A stretch of DNA of 64,000 nt from Streptomyces spinoverrucosus. Its GTDB lineage: Bacteria > Actinomycetota > Actinomycetes > Streptomycetales > Streptomycetaceae. The DNA lies in assembly GCF_015712165.1 (NCBI RefSeq), contig NZ_JADPZX010000002.1, forward strand, positions 186,001-250,000. Reading direction: 5' to 3'. The position numbers and the translations under genes were made by a program. A model generated the notes under the pieces. It ran no database searches and was not told the origin of the DNA. It saw nothing but the letters and a program-made list of their open reading frames with translations. Below are positions 24,950 to 33,425 of the stretch, in pieces. Position 1 is the stretch's first letter; every line of letters begins with the position of its first letter.

Positions 24950-25861
24950 TCACGCTCCGTTCCGGTTGCCGAGGGCGTCGGCGTTCGGTGCCGCCTTGGC
25001 CACGAGGTTCGGCACGACGGAGGTGAGCTCCTGAGGCGTCCACCGGTTCTCGGCGCTCGCGCCGGGGCCGTTGACCCAGCCCTCCAGGACAGTGATCCGG
25101 TTGCCCATGACGCCGAACACGCGGCCGGTGACCTCGCGTGAGGCGGCCGAGCCGAGCCAGACGACGAGGGGGGAGATGGCCTCGGGAGTCAGGTCCTGCG
25201 TCCGAGCGGCCTGCCGCATCATCTCGATGTCCTCGGTCAGCCGGGTGAGCGCGGTGGGTGCGATGGCGTTCACCGTCACTCCGTAACGGGCGAGTTCGGC
25301 GGCGGCGATGAGGGTGAGGCTGGCGACTGCGGCCTTGGCGGAGCCGTAGTTGGACTGGCCCGGGTTGCCGAAGATGCCGGACGGGGAGGTCGTGTTGATC
25401 ACCCGGGCGTCGTTGACGTGGCCGGTCTTGGCGCGCTCGCGCCAGTACGCGGCCGCGTGGCGCAGGGTGGCGAAGCTGCCCTTGAGGTGGACGGCGAGCA
25501 CGCTGTCCCAGTCCCGCTCGGTCATCGACACGATCATCCGATCGCGCAGGATGCCGGCGTTGTTGACCAGCACGTCCAGGCCGCCATAGGTGTCGACGGC
25601 CTGCTGGACGAGCCGGCCGGCGCCGTCCCAGGTGGAGATGTCGTCCGTGTTGGCCACGGCCTCGCCGCCGGCCGCGGCGATCTCGTCCACCACGGCCTGG
25701 GCGGGTCCGGCCGAGGCACCGCCCCCGTCGCGTGCTCCGCCGAGGTCGTTGACCACGACCTTCGCGCCGTGCGCGGCGAACGCCAGGGCGTGTGCCCGGC
25801 CGATGCCGTTTCCGGCGCCGGTGACGACCACGACTCGGCCGTCGACCACTCCTTCGGACAT
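24950..25861 (-). CDS. SDR, hydroxyacyl-CoA dehydrogenase (Hsd4A/MFE-2) type
   Basis: 303 residues from the ATG at 25861. TGAGNGIGRAHALAFAAHGA and VVVNDLGGARDG are the cofactor motifs of the MFE-2/Hsd4A-like group; NNAGILRDRMIVSMTERDW and NYGSAKAAVASL (catalytic Tyr/Lys) follow. Same length as, and clearly similar to, the SDR at 18352. It lies between the ligase-like companion gene and the DUF35 gene in a seven-gene unit. Likely 3-hydroxyacyl-CoA or hydroxysteroid-like oxidation with NAD. Confidence 0.92.
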   Translation of the reverse strand: MSEGVVDGRVVVVTGAGNGIGRAHALAFAAHGAKVVVNDLGGARDGGGASAGPAQAVVDEIAAAGGEAVANTDDISTWDGAGRLVQQAVDTYGGLDVLVNNAGILRDRMIVSMTERDWDSVLAVHLKGSFATLRHAAAYWRERAKTGHVNDARVINTTSPSGIFGNPGQSNYGSAKAAVASLTLIAAAELARYGVTVNAIAPTALTRLTEDIEMMRQAARTQDLTPEAISPLVVWLGSAASREVTGRVFGVMGNRITVLEGWVNGPGASAENRWTPQELTSVVPNLVAKAAPNADALGNRNGA

Positions 25862-25875
25862 CCTCGACTCCTCGA

Positions 25876-26595
25876 TCACAGTGATGGGCCGGCATCGGTG
25901 AACAGCACCCGCGGGTCCTCGCTGCCGCAGGCGCAGCGGTCGGCGACGACGCGGCCGGGGATGCCGAGCCGGGTCTCGGGCAACGGTGAGGTGCGTCGCT
26001 CCCCCGCGGCCACGCACAGCTCCCCGTCCCGCTCGCCGACCCGCCACTCGGCGGCGTTGACGTGCGCGCCGCTCCGCTCCGGGCACTCGATGGCCAGAGC
26101 CGGACCCACGGCCGAGAACAGACAGGCGGGCACCCCCACTCCGCGCAGCACGGGTAGGGCGGCGGGCCGGGCCAGGACGACCGGTGTCGAGCGGAACATC
26201 TCGCCGACGTCGGCGGCCCCGGAGAGGCCCTCCAGGGTCTCGGCGGACAGGCCGATCACCGCGTGCGGGCGCAGTTCGCGGTGGAAGACCGAGGTGCGGC
26301 GGTGGTCCCAGCCCATCGCCTCGGCGATGCCGTACGTCACCTTCAGCGAACGCAGGGCGCCGATCACGGCGTGCCCCCAGAAGCCTTCGAAGCCGGACGC
26401 TGTCAGCAACGCCCGTCGGCCCGCTGCCAGTCCGTGCTCGCGCAGCCGTGCGGTGACCCACTCGGTGTCCCGGGCGAGTTCGGCCCAGGTCAGTTCCACT
26501 TCCCGGACGCCGGCGGCGGTGGGGACGCGGACGAGGTAGGCGAGTTCCGGGCGGTCGAGTTCCCTGGCCCGGGCCAGGGTGTCGGCGCGAGCCAT
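25876..26595 (-). CDS. Short ligase-like protein of unknown function
   Basis: 239 residues that I do not fully recognise. Residues 30-120 (LTWAELARDTEWVTARLREH, LLTASGFEGFWGHAVIGALR, RTSVFHRELRPHAVIGLSA) resemble the front part of adenylate-forming enzymes, and RCACGSEDPRVLF near the end resembles the CxCG segment of PaaK-type ligases. No ATP P-loop and no C-terminal lysine are visible, so it is probably not an independent ligase. The start touches the stop of the PaaK-like gene (TGATG), so the two are coupled. A regulatory or substrate-binding partner of the ligase is one option; a degenerate paralogue is another. Confidence 0.6.
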   Translation of the reverse strand: MARADTLARARELDRPELAYLVRVPTAAGVREVELTWAELARDTEWVTARLREHGLAAGRRALLTASGFEGFWGHAVIGALRSLKVTYGIAEAMGWDHRRTSVFHRELRPHAVIGLSAETLEGLSGAADVGEMFRSTPVVLARPAALPVLRGVGVPACLFSAVGPALAIECPERSGAHVNAAEWRVGERDGELCVAAGERRTSPLPETRLGIPGRVVADRCACGSEDPRVLFTDAGPSL

Positions 26596-27920
26596 CAGCT
26601 CTTCACCACCCGGGGGAACTTGGCGACGCTGGTCATGGTCTTCAACAGGTCCTCCTCGGGGCGCATGTCGAGCACGGGCTTGACCCCGGTCCGCTCCCGC
26701 ACGGCCTCGCTCAGCCGGCCGGCCAGCGCGTCGACGTCACCGGTGAGATGGGGGTCGTAGCCCACACGGAGGCGCAGTTCCTCGACCTCGCGGCCGGACC
26801 GGACGATCTGGAAGACGCCCGCGACCGTCTCCGGCTGGTCCTCCACCGCCTGCCAGATGTCCCGCAGGACGACGGAGCGTCCCCGGACGACGGTTTCGTC
26901 GCCACGGCGTCCGGCGACCCACATCCGGGCGTGGGTGCGTCCGCAGCCGCAGGTGTCCCGGGACAGCCGGACCAGGTCCTCGCTGCGGTAGCGGATCAGC
27001 GGGGCGGCGCGGTTGTCCAGGTCGGTGGCGACCAGTTCGCCGAGGTCGCTCTCCGGTACGTCGCGCCAGCCGCCCCGCTCGTCGACCTCGACGCACTCGG
27101 CGAGGACGGTGTCCTCCCAGAGGTGGAAGCCGTCGTGCTCGCGGCACTCCCAGGCGGTGCCGGTGTCGGCGGCGCTGGTGTACTCGTAGACGTCGATGCC
27201 CCAGTCGTCGCGGATCCGCTCGCGCATCTTCCGGCTGAGTGGCTGCCCGGCGCAGGAGGCGCCCTTGAGGGAGGAGAAGGCCTCCCTCAGATCCGTCTTG
27301 TCGGCGAGGTGCTCCAGCTCCACCATCTGCGGATACATCATCTGGAGGTAGGCGGGGCGGTAGGTGCGCAGGGCCTCGACGACCTCGTGCATCTTGCCGA
27401 GCCAGGTGTCGACCTCGATGACGACGGCGCCGAGCGCCTGGTAGCCGGGGTCCATGAGGTTGCGGAAGGTGCCGGGCGGGCTCAGCACCCGGTCCCCGGG
27501 CCTCAGGCCGAGTTCCCACAGGTCGCGCACCTGCGCGGTCACCAGGGGCGGCGCGTCCTGCCAGATCTCGGCGAAGAACTCGGGGTCGCCGGTGGTGCCC
27601 GAGCTGGACGAGACCGAGGTGAGTTCCTCGGGCGGTACGCACAGCAGACCTCCGAAGGGGTCGCCCGTGCGGGCCCGGTGGGCGCGCACCATGTCCTTCG
27701 TGATGAACGGCACGCGCGCCCGGAAGTCCCGCAGCGACCGGATGTCCCTCGGGTGCACCCCGTGCTCGTCCCAGAGCTCGCGGTAGAAGGCCGAGTTGGC
27801 GTAGGCGTACTCGACGAGCTCCAGGACCCGTTCCTCCTGCCGCGCCCGCAGTTCCTCGCGGGGCATGGTCTCCACCTGCGGCTCGAAGTACCTGTCAGCG
27901 GTGTCCCTGTCACCGACCAT
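26595..27920 (-). CDS. PaaK-type phenylacetate-CoA ligase family protein
   Basis: 441 residues, the usual PaaK length. The N-terminus REELRARQEERVLELVEYAY is typical, the P-loop SVSSSSGTTGDPEFF is near residue 107, EYTSAADTGTAWEC near 224, and LIRYRSEDLVRLSRDTCGCG near 308 matches the A8/metal-binding segment of the family. It activates an aromatic or cyclic carboxylic acid as CoA thioester with ATP. It is the first gene of a seven-gene minus-strand unit and divergent from etfBA; the 145-bp gap holds site E. The substrate is unproven; PaaK-like enzymes also act on non-aromatic acids. Confidence 0.9.
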   Translation of the reverse strand: MVGDRDTADRYFEPQVETMPREELRARQEERVLELVEYAYANSAFYRELWDEHGVHPRDIRSLRDFRARVPFITKDMVRAHRARTGDPFGGLLCVPPEELTSVSSSSGTTGDPEFFAEIWQDAPPLVTAQVRDLWELGLRPGDRVLSPPGTFRNLMDPGYQALGAVVIEVDTWLGKMHEVVEALRTYRPAYLQMMYPQMVELEHLADKTDLREAFSSLKGASCAGQPLSRKMRERIRDDWGIDVYEYTSAADTGTAWECREHDGFHLWEDTVLAECVEVDERGGWRDVPESDLGELVATDLDNRAAPLIRYRSEDLVRLSRDTCGCGRTHARMWVAGRRGDETVVRGRSVVLRDIWQAVEDQPETVAGVFQIVRSGREVEELRLRVGYDPHLTGDVDALAGRLSEAVRERTGVKPVLDMRPEEDLLKTMTSVAKFPRVVKS

Positions 27921-28022
27921 GGCGCCTCCTCGCGGCTCAGTGCCCAGATCTTCCAGCTATCAGCGCAATCAGTCAACCAATTCGACGGATTCAAGGCTAG
28001 GTATCGCGCGCCGCCGATCCAT

Positions 28023-28034
28023 ATAGTTAACTAT
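28023..28034. promoter_or_regulatory. Putative shared operator site E, perfect palindrome
   Basis: ATAGTTAACTAT is a perfect 12-bp palindrome 31 bp before the etfB GTG, in the gap divergent with the PaaK-like gene. TAGTTAACTAT aligns with site B allowing one gap. CATTCAAC follows at 28042-28049, as in sites B and H. Confidence 0.55.
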
Positions 28035-28065
28035 TAGAACTCATTCAACCAACCGAAGGGGTGTC

Positions 28066-28845
28066 GTGAAGATCGTTGTCTGCGTGAAACACGTGCCCGA
28101 CGCCGCGGCCGACCGCGGCTTCACCGAGGACGGCAGCACCGACCGCGCGTCGGTCGACTCACTGCTGTCCGAGCTCGACGAGTACGCCGTCGAACAGGCC
28201 CTGCGGCTCGCCGAGTCCGGCGTCGACGCCGAGATCAGCTACCTCACCGTCGGCCCCGACGACGCCCGGGACGCGCTGCGCAAGGCGCTGGCCATGGGCG
28301 GCGACTCGGCGATCCATGTGAGCGACGACGAGATCGAGGGCAGCGACGCGCTCGGTACGTCACTCGTCCTGGCCAGGGCGATCGAGCGGCACGGCTTCGA
28401 TCTCGTGCTGTGCGGGATGGCCTCGACAGACGGCACCATGGGCGTCGTGCCGGCGATGCTGGCCGAGCGGCTCGGCGTCCCGGCCGTCACGCATCTGGAG
28501 GAGCTGGCGGTCGAGGACGGCACGGTGACCGGGCGCCGTGAGGGCGACGGGGCGACCGTGCGCGTGCGGGGCACTTTGCCGGCCGTGGTGTCGGTGACCG
28601 ACCGCTCCGGCGACGCACGCTACCCCTCGTTCAAGGGGATCATGGCCGCGAAGAAGAAGCCGCTCGAGACCCTCGACCTCGCCGACCTCGGCATCGAACC
28701 GGAGCAGGTCGGTCGGGGCGGCGCCCGGTCGGCCGTGGACGCCGCGGCCAGACGCCCCCCGCGCTCCAAGGGCGAGATCGTCGCCGACGAAGGGGCGGCC
28801 GGCGCCTCGCTCGCCGCATTCCTGACCGCGAAGAAGTTCATCTGA
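28066..28845 (+). CDS. etfB: Electron transfer flavoprotein beta subunit
   Basis: 259 residues, GTG start after GAAGGGG. KIVVCVKHVPDAAADRGFTE, the SELDEYAVEQALRLAE segment and GMASTDGTMGVVPAMLAERL (AMP and alpha-subunit contacts) are standard EtfB features. The C-terminal part carries the usual recognition-loop region. It takes electrons from the acyl-CoA dehydrogenases together with EtfA and hands them to an ETF-quinone oxidoreductase, not seen here. A dedicated ETF inside the island fits the large number of dehydrogenases. etfA follows after 28 bp. Confidence 0.95.
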   Translation: MKIVVCVKHVPDAAADRGFTEDGSTDRASVDSLLSELDEYAVEQALRLAESGVDAEISYLTVGPDDARDALRKALAMGGDSAIHVSDDEIEGSDALGTSLVLARAIERHGFDLVLCGMASTDGTMGVVPAMLAERLGVPAVTHLEELAVEDGTVTGRREGDGATVRVRGTLPAVVSVTDRSGDARYPSFKGIMAAKKKPLETLDLADLGIEPEQVGRGGARSAVDAAARRPPRSKGEIVADEGAAGASLAAFLTAKKFI

Positions 28846-28873
28846 CCCGACCCCCGGAAAGGAGCGCGCCACC

Positions 28874-29829
28874 ATGGCCGAGATCCTCGTCCTCGTCGAC
28901 CACACCGACGGCGTCATACGCAAGCCGACCCTCGAACTGCTCACCCTGGCCCGCCGGTTGGGCGAACCGTCCGCCGTCCTCCTGGGCTCCGGCGCTGACA
29001 CCGCGACCGAGACCCTCGGACGGTACGGCGCCCGCAAGGTCTATGTCGTGGACGCCCCGGAGGTCGACGAGTACCTCGTCACCCCGGCCGTCGATGCCCT
29101 TACCCAGATCGCCGAGCGCACCGGCCCGGCGGCGATCCTGCTGCCGTCCGGGCCGGACGGCAAGGAGGCCGCCGCACGGGTCGCGATCCGCCTCGGCTCC
29201 GGGCTCGTCACCGATGCCGTCGACGTCACCGCGGGGCCGGACGGGCCGGTCACCGAGCAGTCGGCGTTCGCGGCGACGTACCAGGTCACGGCACACATCA
29301 CGCAGGGCGTCCCGGTCATCACGGTCAAGCCGAACGCCACCGCGCCCGAACCCGCCCCCGTCACCCCGGTCGTCGAGAAGCAGGACATCTCCTTCGGCCC
29401 GGCCGCCACCGCCGTACGGGTCCTGTCCCGCACGCCACGGGAGCGCGGCGACCGTCCCGAGCTGACCGAGGCCGAGGTCGTGGTCTCCGGCGGCCGGGGC
29501 GTGAACGGCGACTTCGCCGTGGTCGAGCGGGTCGCCGACGCGCTGGGCGCCGCCGTCGGGGCCTCCCGTGCCGCCGTGGACGCCGGCTGGTACCCGCACA
29601 GCCACCAGGTCGGCCAGACCGGCACCCAGGTGTCCCCGCAGCTCTACCTCGCCGCCGGCATCTCCGGGGCGATCCAGCACCGGGCGGGCATGCAGACGTC
29701 CAAGACCATCGTCGCCGTCAACAAGGACGCCGACGCCCCGATCTTCGAACTGGCCGACTACGGCGTCGTGGGGACCTGTTCGAGGTGCTGCCGCAGTTGG
29801 TGGCGGAGATCGAGCGCCGCCGCAGCTGA
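28874..29829 (+). CDS. etfA: Electron transfer flavoprotein alpha subunit, frameshifted near 3' end
   Basis: ATG preceded by GGAAAGGAG. Residues 1-300 are a normal Etf[21 protein letters not shown], then the FAD motifs [33 protein letters not shown] and [10 protein letters not shown]. At about 29771 (a GGGG run) the frame breaks. One inserted G-run base would restore [18 protein letters not shown] and a TGA at 29827-29829, the expected family ending. As written, the frame continues with 40 unrelated residues to 29899, into the next promoter. Lost residues include the helix that covers the FAD domain. Either a sequencing deletion or a real mutation; coordinates here use the restored end. Confidence 0.88.
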
Positions 29830-29869
29830 CCTTTCACCGCTCGGGCCTTCCCTTCCACGCACGATACAA

Positions 29870-29885
29870 CTAAAATCGCTAACTG
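29870..29885. promoter_or_regulatory. Putative shared operator site F
   Basis: CTAAAATCGCTAACTG; the reverse strand reads CAGTTAGCGATTTTAG, sharing CAGTTAG with site A (260-266). It lies 28 bp before the amidohydrolase ATG and just after the restored etfA stop. Confidence 0.45.
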
Positions 29886-29913
29886 ATTACAACCATTGAC
29901 CCGAAGGAGCGTC

Positions 29914-30993
29914 ATGTCGAAGATCTGGGTCAACTCGGGGGACTCGCACGTGATGGAACCCGCCGACGTGTGGACCGAGAGGCTGCCCGCGCGGCTCGGC
30001 GCTCGTGCCCCGCGCAGTGAGCGCGGCGAGAAGTACGAGATGCTCTACATCGACGGCGAGCGCATCGACCGCCAGCTCGGCGACTTCATGGACGCGATGC
30101 GCCCGCCGGGCGCCTGGGACCTGAAGGTCCGGCTCAAGGACCTCGACCAGGAGGGCGTGTGGGCCCAACTGGCCTTCCCCTCCATGGGTTTCTGGCTCGT
30201 GTCGATCACCGACCGGGAGCTCGCCCGGGAGACCGTGCGGGCCTGGAACGACTGGGCGCACGAGGAGATCCTCAAGCGGAACAAGCGCGTGATCACCACC
30301 GCCTGTGTCTCCACGGCCGACATCGGCGACGCGGTCGCCGAGCTGGAGCGGGCGGCGGAGATGGGCTTCCAGGCGGTGTTCCTGCCCTGCTCGACACGCG
30401 AGGGCGAGGAGTACGCCCTCGACCGCTGGGAGCCGCTGTGGACGGCGGCCGAGCGGGCGGGCATGGTGCTCGGGTTCCACATCGGCACCGGCGGTCAGAA
30501 CGTCGTCTTCCGCGGGCCCGGCGGCGCCGTCGTCAACTACATAGAGACGACCTACCCGGGGATGCGCGTGGTGTCCCACATGGTCGCGGGCGGCGCGCTG
30601 GACCGTCACCCCGACCTCAAGATCCTGATCGCGGAGGGCGGCGCGGGTTGGGTGCCCGCCATCGGTGACCGCATGGACGAGGCGTACCGCCAGCACGGCA
30701 TGTTCGTCCGGCCGAAGCTGAGCCGGCTGCCCAGCGAGATCATCAGGCAGCAGGTGTACGCGTCCTTCCAGCACGACAAGAGCTCGGTGGAGATCGTCGA
30801 GTCGACCGGCTACCGCAATGTGATGTGGGGCGACGACTACCCCCACCTGGAAGGCACCTACGGCCACACCCAGTCCACGCTCCACGACCTGTTCGACGGC
30901 GTGCCGGACGACGTCCGCGAGCGTGTCACGCGCGGCACCTTCAACGAGCTGTTCAAGCTGCCCGAGCAGACTCCCCAGGAGGCGGCCGTCTGA
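29914..30993 (+). CDS. Amidohydrolase-2 family metal-dependent hydrolase/decarboxylase
   Basis: 359 residues from the ATG at 29914 with GAAGGAG at 29902-29908. NSGDSHVMEPADVW near residue 6 is the N-terminal metal motif; LGFHIGTGG near 188, VVSHMVAGGALDRHPDLKIL near 215 and MWGDDYPHLEG near 305 supply the His and Asp expected of the family. Members hydrolyse or decarboxylate cyclic or aromatic acids and often occur in actinobacterial steroid and terpenoid clusters. It leads a four-gene plus-strand unit. A ring-opening hydrolase role is an inference. Confidence 0.88.
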   Translation: MSKIWVNSGDSHVMEPADVWTERLPARLGARAPRSERGEKYEMLYIDGERIDRQLGDFMDAMRPPGAWDLKVRLKDLDQEGVWAQLAFPSMGFWLVSITDRELARETVRAWNDWAHEEILKRNKRVITTACVSTADIGDAVAELERAAEMGFQAVFLPCSTREGEEYALDRWEPLWTAAERAGMVLGFHIGTGGQNVVFRGPGGAVVNYIETTYPGMRVVSHMVAGGALDRHPDLKILIAEGGAGWVPAIGDRMDEAYRQHGMFVRPKLSRLPSEIIRQQVYASFQHDKSSVEIVESTGYRNVMWGDDYPHLEGTYGHTQSTLHDLFDGVPDDVRERVTRGTFNELFKLPEQTPQEAAV

Positions 30994-31016
30994 GCTCCGC
31001 CGGCGGCGAGACACCT

Positions 31017-33425
31017 GTGACCACGCCTGAATACCCCGAGGACCTCGAGCGGCCCGGGCTCGTCAGGACCGGGCGGTCGACCTTCGTCAGGCCCGTCCGG
31101 CCCGAGGACGCCGACCGCCTGGTGGCCTTCGTCGGCAGCCTGTCCCGGGCCACCCTGGCCTATCGCTCGCTCGGCCCGGTGGTCCGCGCCCGCGACGACG
31201 TCATCCGGCGCGGCGCGCACGTCGACTACCTCAATGAACTGGCCCTCGTCGCCCTGGCCGGCGACGAGATCGCCGGGCTGGTGCGGTACGTCCGTGACCC
31301 GGAGGATCCGGAGCACGCCGAGGTCACCTTCACCATCCGGGACGACCATCAGAGCGAGGGGTTCGGCCGGCTGCTGCTCGAGCACATCGCCGCCGCCGCA
31401 CGCGCCCGCGGCATCCGGGTGCTGGAGGCCGACGTCCTGGCCGACAACACCCGGATGATCAACGTGTTCTTCGGCTCCGGCTACCGGATCGAGACCGGTC
31501 CACCCGGCCAGATCATCCACTTCGAGATCGCCATCGACCCGCAGACTCTCGCCGTCGCCCGGGCCGAGCGCCGGGAGCAGACCGCCGTACGGCGCTCTCT
31601 GCGGCCCCTGCTCGAACCACGGTCGGTGGCGGTGATCGGGGCCAACCGCAGCCCCTTGACGATCGGTCACGAGATCGTGGCCAACCTGCTGCGCGGCGGC
31701 TTCGGCGGCGACGTGTACCCGGTGAACCCGCGGGCCGAGCGGGTCGCCGGGACACGGGCGTACGCGAGTATCGCCGAGTTGCCCGAGCCGCCGGAGCTGG
31801 CGCTGGTGGCCGTACGGGCCGAGGCGGTGCCCGAGGCCGTACGGGAGTGCGCGCAGGCCGGAGTGAAGGCGGTGGTCGTCGTCTCCACGGGCTTCGGTGA
31901 GACCGGACCCGAGGGCAGGGCGACCGAGCTCGAACTGGCCCGTTCCGCCCGCTCCTCCGGTATGCGGCTGGTGGGCCCGAACTGCATGGGCGTGGTCAAC
32001 ACGACGCCCGCCGCGCGGCTGGCCGCGACCTTCTCCCCCGCCCTGCCGGCGCCCGGCCGGGTGGCGATGTCCAGCCAGTCCGGGCCGCTGGGGCTCGCCG
32101 TGCTCGACTTCGCCCGGCGGCTCGGGCTCGGCTTCTCGGGGTTCGTGTCGGTGGGCCACGCCGTCGACGTCTCGACCAACGATCTGCTCCAGTGGTGGGA
32201 GGAGGACCCGGGGACCTCGGTGATCCTGCTGCACGTCGAGACCTTCGGCAATCCGCGCCGGTTCGCCCGGATCGCCCGCCGGATCGCGCCGCGCAAACCG
32301 ATCGTCGCAGTCCACCCCGGCCCCGCCGACTCGGCGGTGAGCTCGCTGTTCGCCCAGTCCGGCGTGATCCGTACCCGCAGTCTCCAGGAGCTGTTCGACG
32401 TCGCCCTGTTGCTCGCCCACCAGCCGCCCCCGCCCGGCGACCGGGTCGCCGTGATCACCAACGCCGGCGGGCCCGCGGCGCTGACGGCGGGCGCGTGCGC
32501 GGCGAGCGGAATGCGCGTCCCCGCACTCGGCGAGCGCACCCGGCAGACACTCCGCGCGGCCCTGGCACCGCACGCGGACGTCTCGAACCCGGTCGACCTG
32601 ACCCCCAGGGCCACCGCCGCGCACTACCGCGAGGCGCTGGACGCGGTCCTGGCCGACGACGATGTCGACGCGGCCATCGTGCTGTTCATGCCGCCGCTGG
32701 CGGACAAGGCCGACGAGGTGGCGTCGGCGATCCTCGACGCGGCCGCCGCCCGCCCCGACAAACCGGTCGTCGCCAGCTTCCTGGCCGGCGCGGGCGTCGC
32801 CGAACTCCTGCACCGGGGCGACCTGGTGGTGCCGACGTACACGTTCCCCGAGGCGGCGGCCGGCTCCCTCGGACACGCGGCGGCCTACCAGGCCTGGCGC
32901 AGCACCCCGGCCGGCGTCGTGCCCGACCTCCCAGGAGTCGACGTCGAGCGGGCACGCGCGCTGCTGGCGGGACGCCCGCCCGGCCCGGTTCCCGAGCGGA
33001 TCGCCACCGAAGTACTCGCCTCGTACGGAATCGCCGTACGCGACACAGAACCCGGTCCCGGCCCGGACGCGTTCCTCTCCGTCTCCTCCGACCCGGTGTT
33101 CGGGCCGGTGGTCGCCTTCGGCCTGACCGGGGACTACGCCGACCTCATGGCGGACGTCGTGTACCGGGTCACGCCGCTCACCGATCGCGACGCCCGCGAG
33201 ATGGTCCGCTCGCTGCGGGCGACTCCCCTGCTGGAAGGCCGGGGTGTGGAGTTCGCGGCGCTGGAGGAGACCGTCCTGCGGATCTCGGCGATGGTCGAGG
33301 ACCTGCCCGAGATCGAAGCGCTGGACCTGCGGCCGGTGCGGCTGCTGTCGCCCGGGGACGGGGTGGCCGTAGCGCACGCGACGATCCGGGTCTCGGCCAA
33401 CGCAACGGGAGGGACTCACTCATGA
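31017..33425 (+). CDS. Pat-like GNAT plus NDP-forming acyl-CoA synthetase fusion lacking most of the ATP-grasp
   Basis: 802 residues, GTG start with a weak upstream GGCGAG. Residues 15-165 are a GNAT acetyltransferase (DDHQSEGFGRLLLEHIAAAA is the acetyl-CoA loop). Residues 195-650 follow the CoA-binding and ligase domains of NDP-forming acyl-CoA synthetases (PRSVAVIGANRSPLTIG, LVGPNCMGVVNT, SQSGPLGLAVLDFARRL). After VLASYGIAVRDTE (about residue 665) the protein jumps directly to SSDPVFGPVVAFGL, skipping roughly 100 residues that normally bind ATP, including a PHKSDVGGV-like motif. Known relatives are protein lysine acetyltransferases that control acyl-CoA synthetases, so control of island ligases is a good guess. 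Confidence 0.85.
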   Translation: MTTPEYPEDLERPGLVRTGRSTFVRPVRPEDADRLVAFVGSLSRATLAYRSLGPVVRARDDVIRRGAHVDYLNELALVALAGDEIAGLVRYVRDPEDPEHAEVTFTIRDDHQSEGFGRLLLEHIAAAARARGIRVLEADVLADNTRMINVFFGSGYRIETGPPGQIIHFEIAIDPQTLAVARAERREQTAVRRSLRPLLEPRSVAVIGANRSPLTIGHEIVANLLRGGFGGDVYPVNPRAERVAGTRAYASIAELPEPPELALVAVRAEAVPEAVRECAQAGVKAVVVVSTGFGETGPEGRATELELARSARSSGMRLVGPNCMGVVNTTPAARLAATFSPALPAPGRVAMSSQSGPLGLAVLDFARRLGLGFSGFVSVGHAVDVSTNDLLQWWEEDPGTSVILLHVETFGNPRRFARIARRIAPRKPIVAVHPGPADSAVSSLFAQSGVIRTRSLQELFDVALLLAHQPPPPGDRVAVITNAGGPAALTAGACAASGMRVPALGERTRQTLRAALAPHADVSNPVDLTPRATAAHYREALDAVLADDDVDAAIVLFMPPLADKADEVASAILDAAAARPDKPVVASFLAGAGVAELLHRGDLVVPTYTFPEAAAGSLGHAAAYQAWRSTPAGVVPDLPGVDVERARALLAGRPPGPVPERIATEVLASYGIAVRDTEPGPGPDAFLSVSSDPVFGPVVAFGLTGDYADLMADVVYRVTPLTDRDAREMVRSLRATPLLEGRGVEFAALEETVLRISAMVEDLPEIEALDLRPVRLLSPGDGVAVAHATIRVSANATGGTHS

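Noticed and set aside
30858..33419. 853-codon minus-strand frame opposite the Pat-like gene
   Set aside because: The plus strand has clear GNAT and CoA-binding motifs; the minus frame is Gly/Arg/Asp-rich with none.
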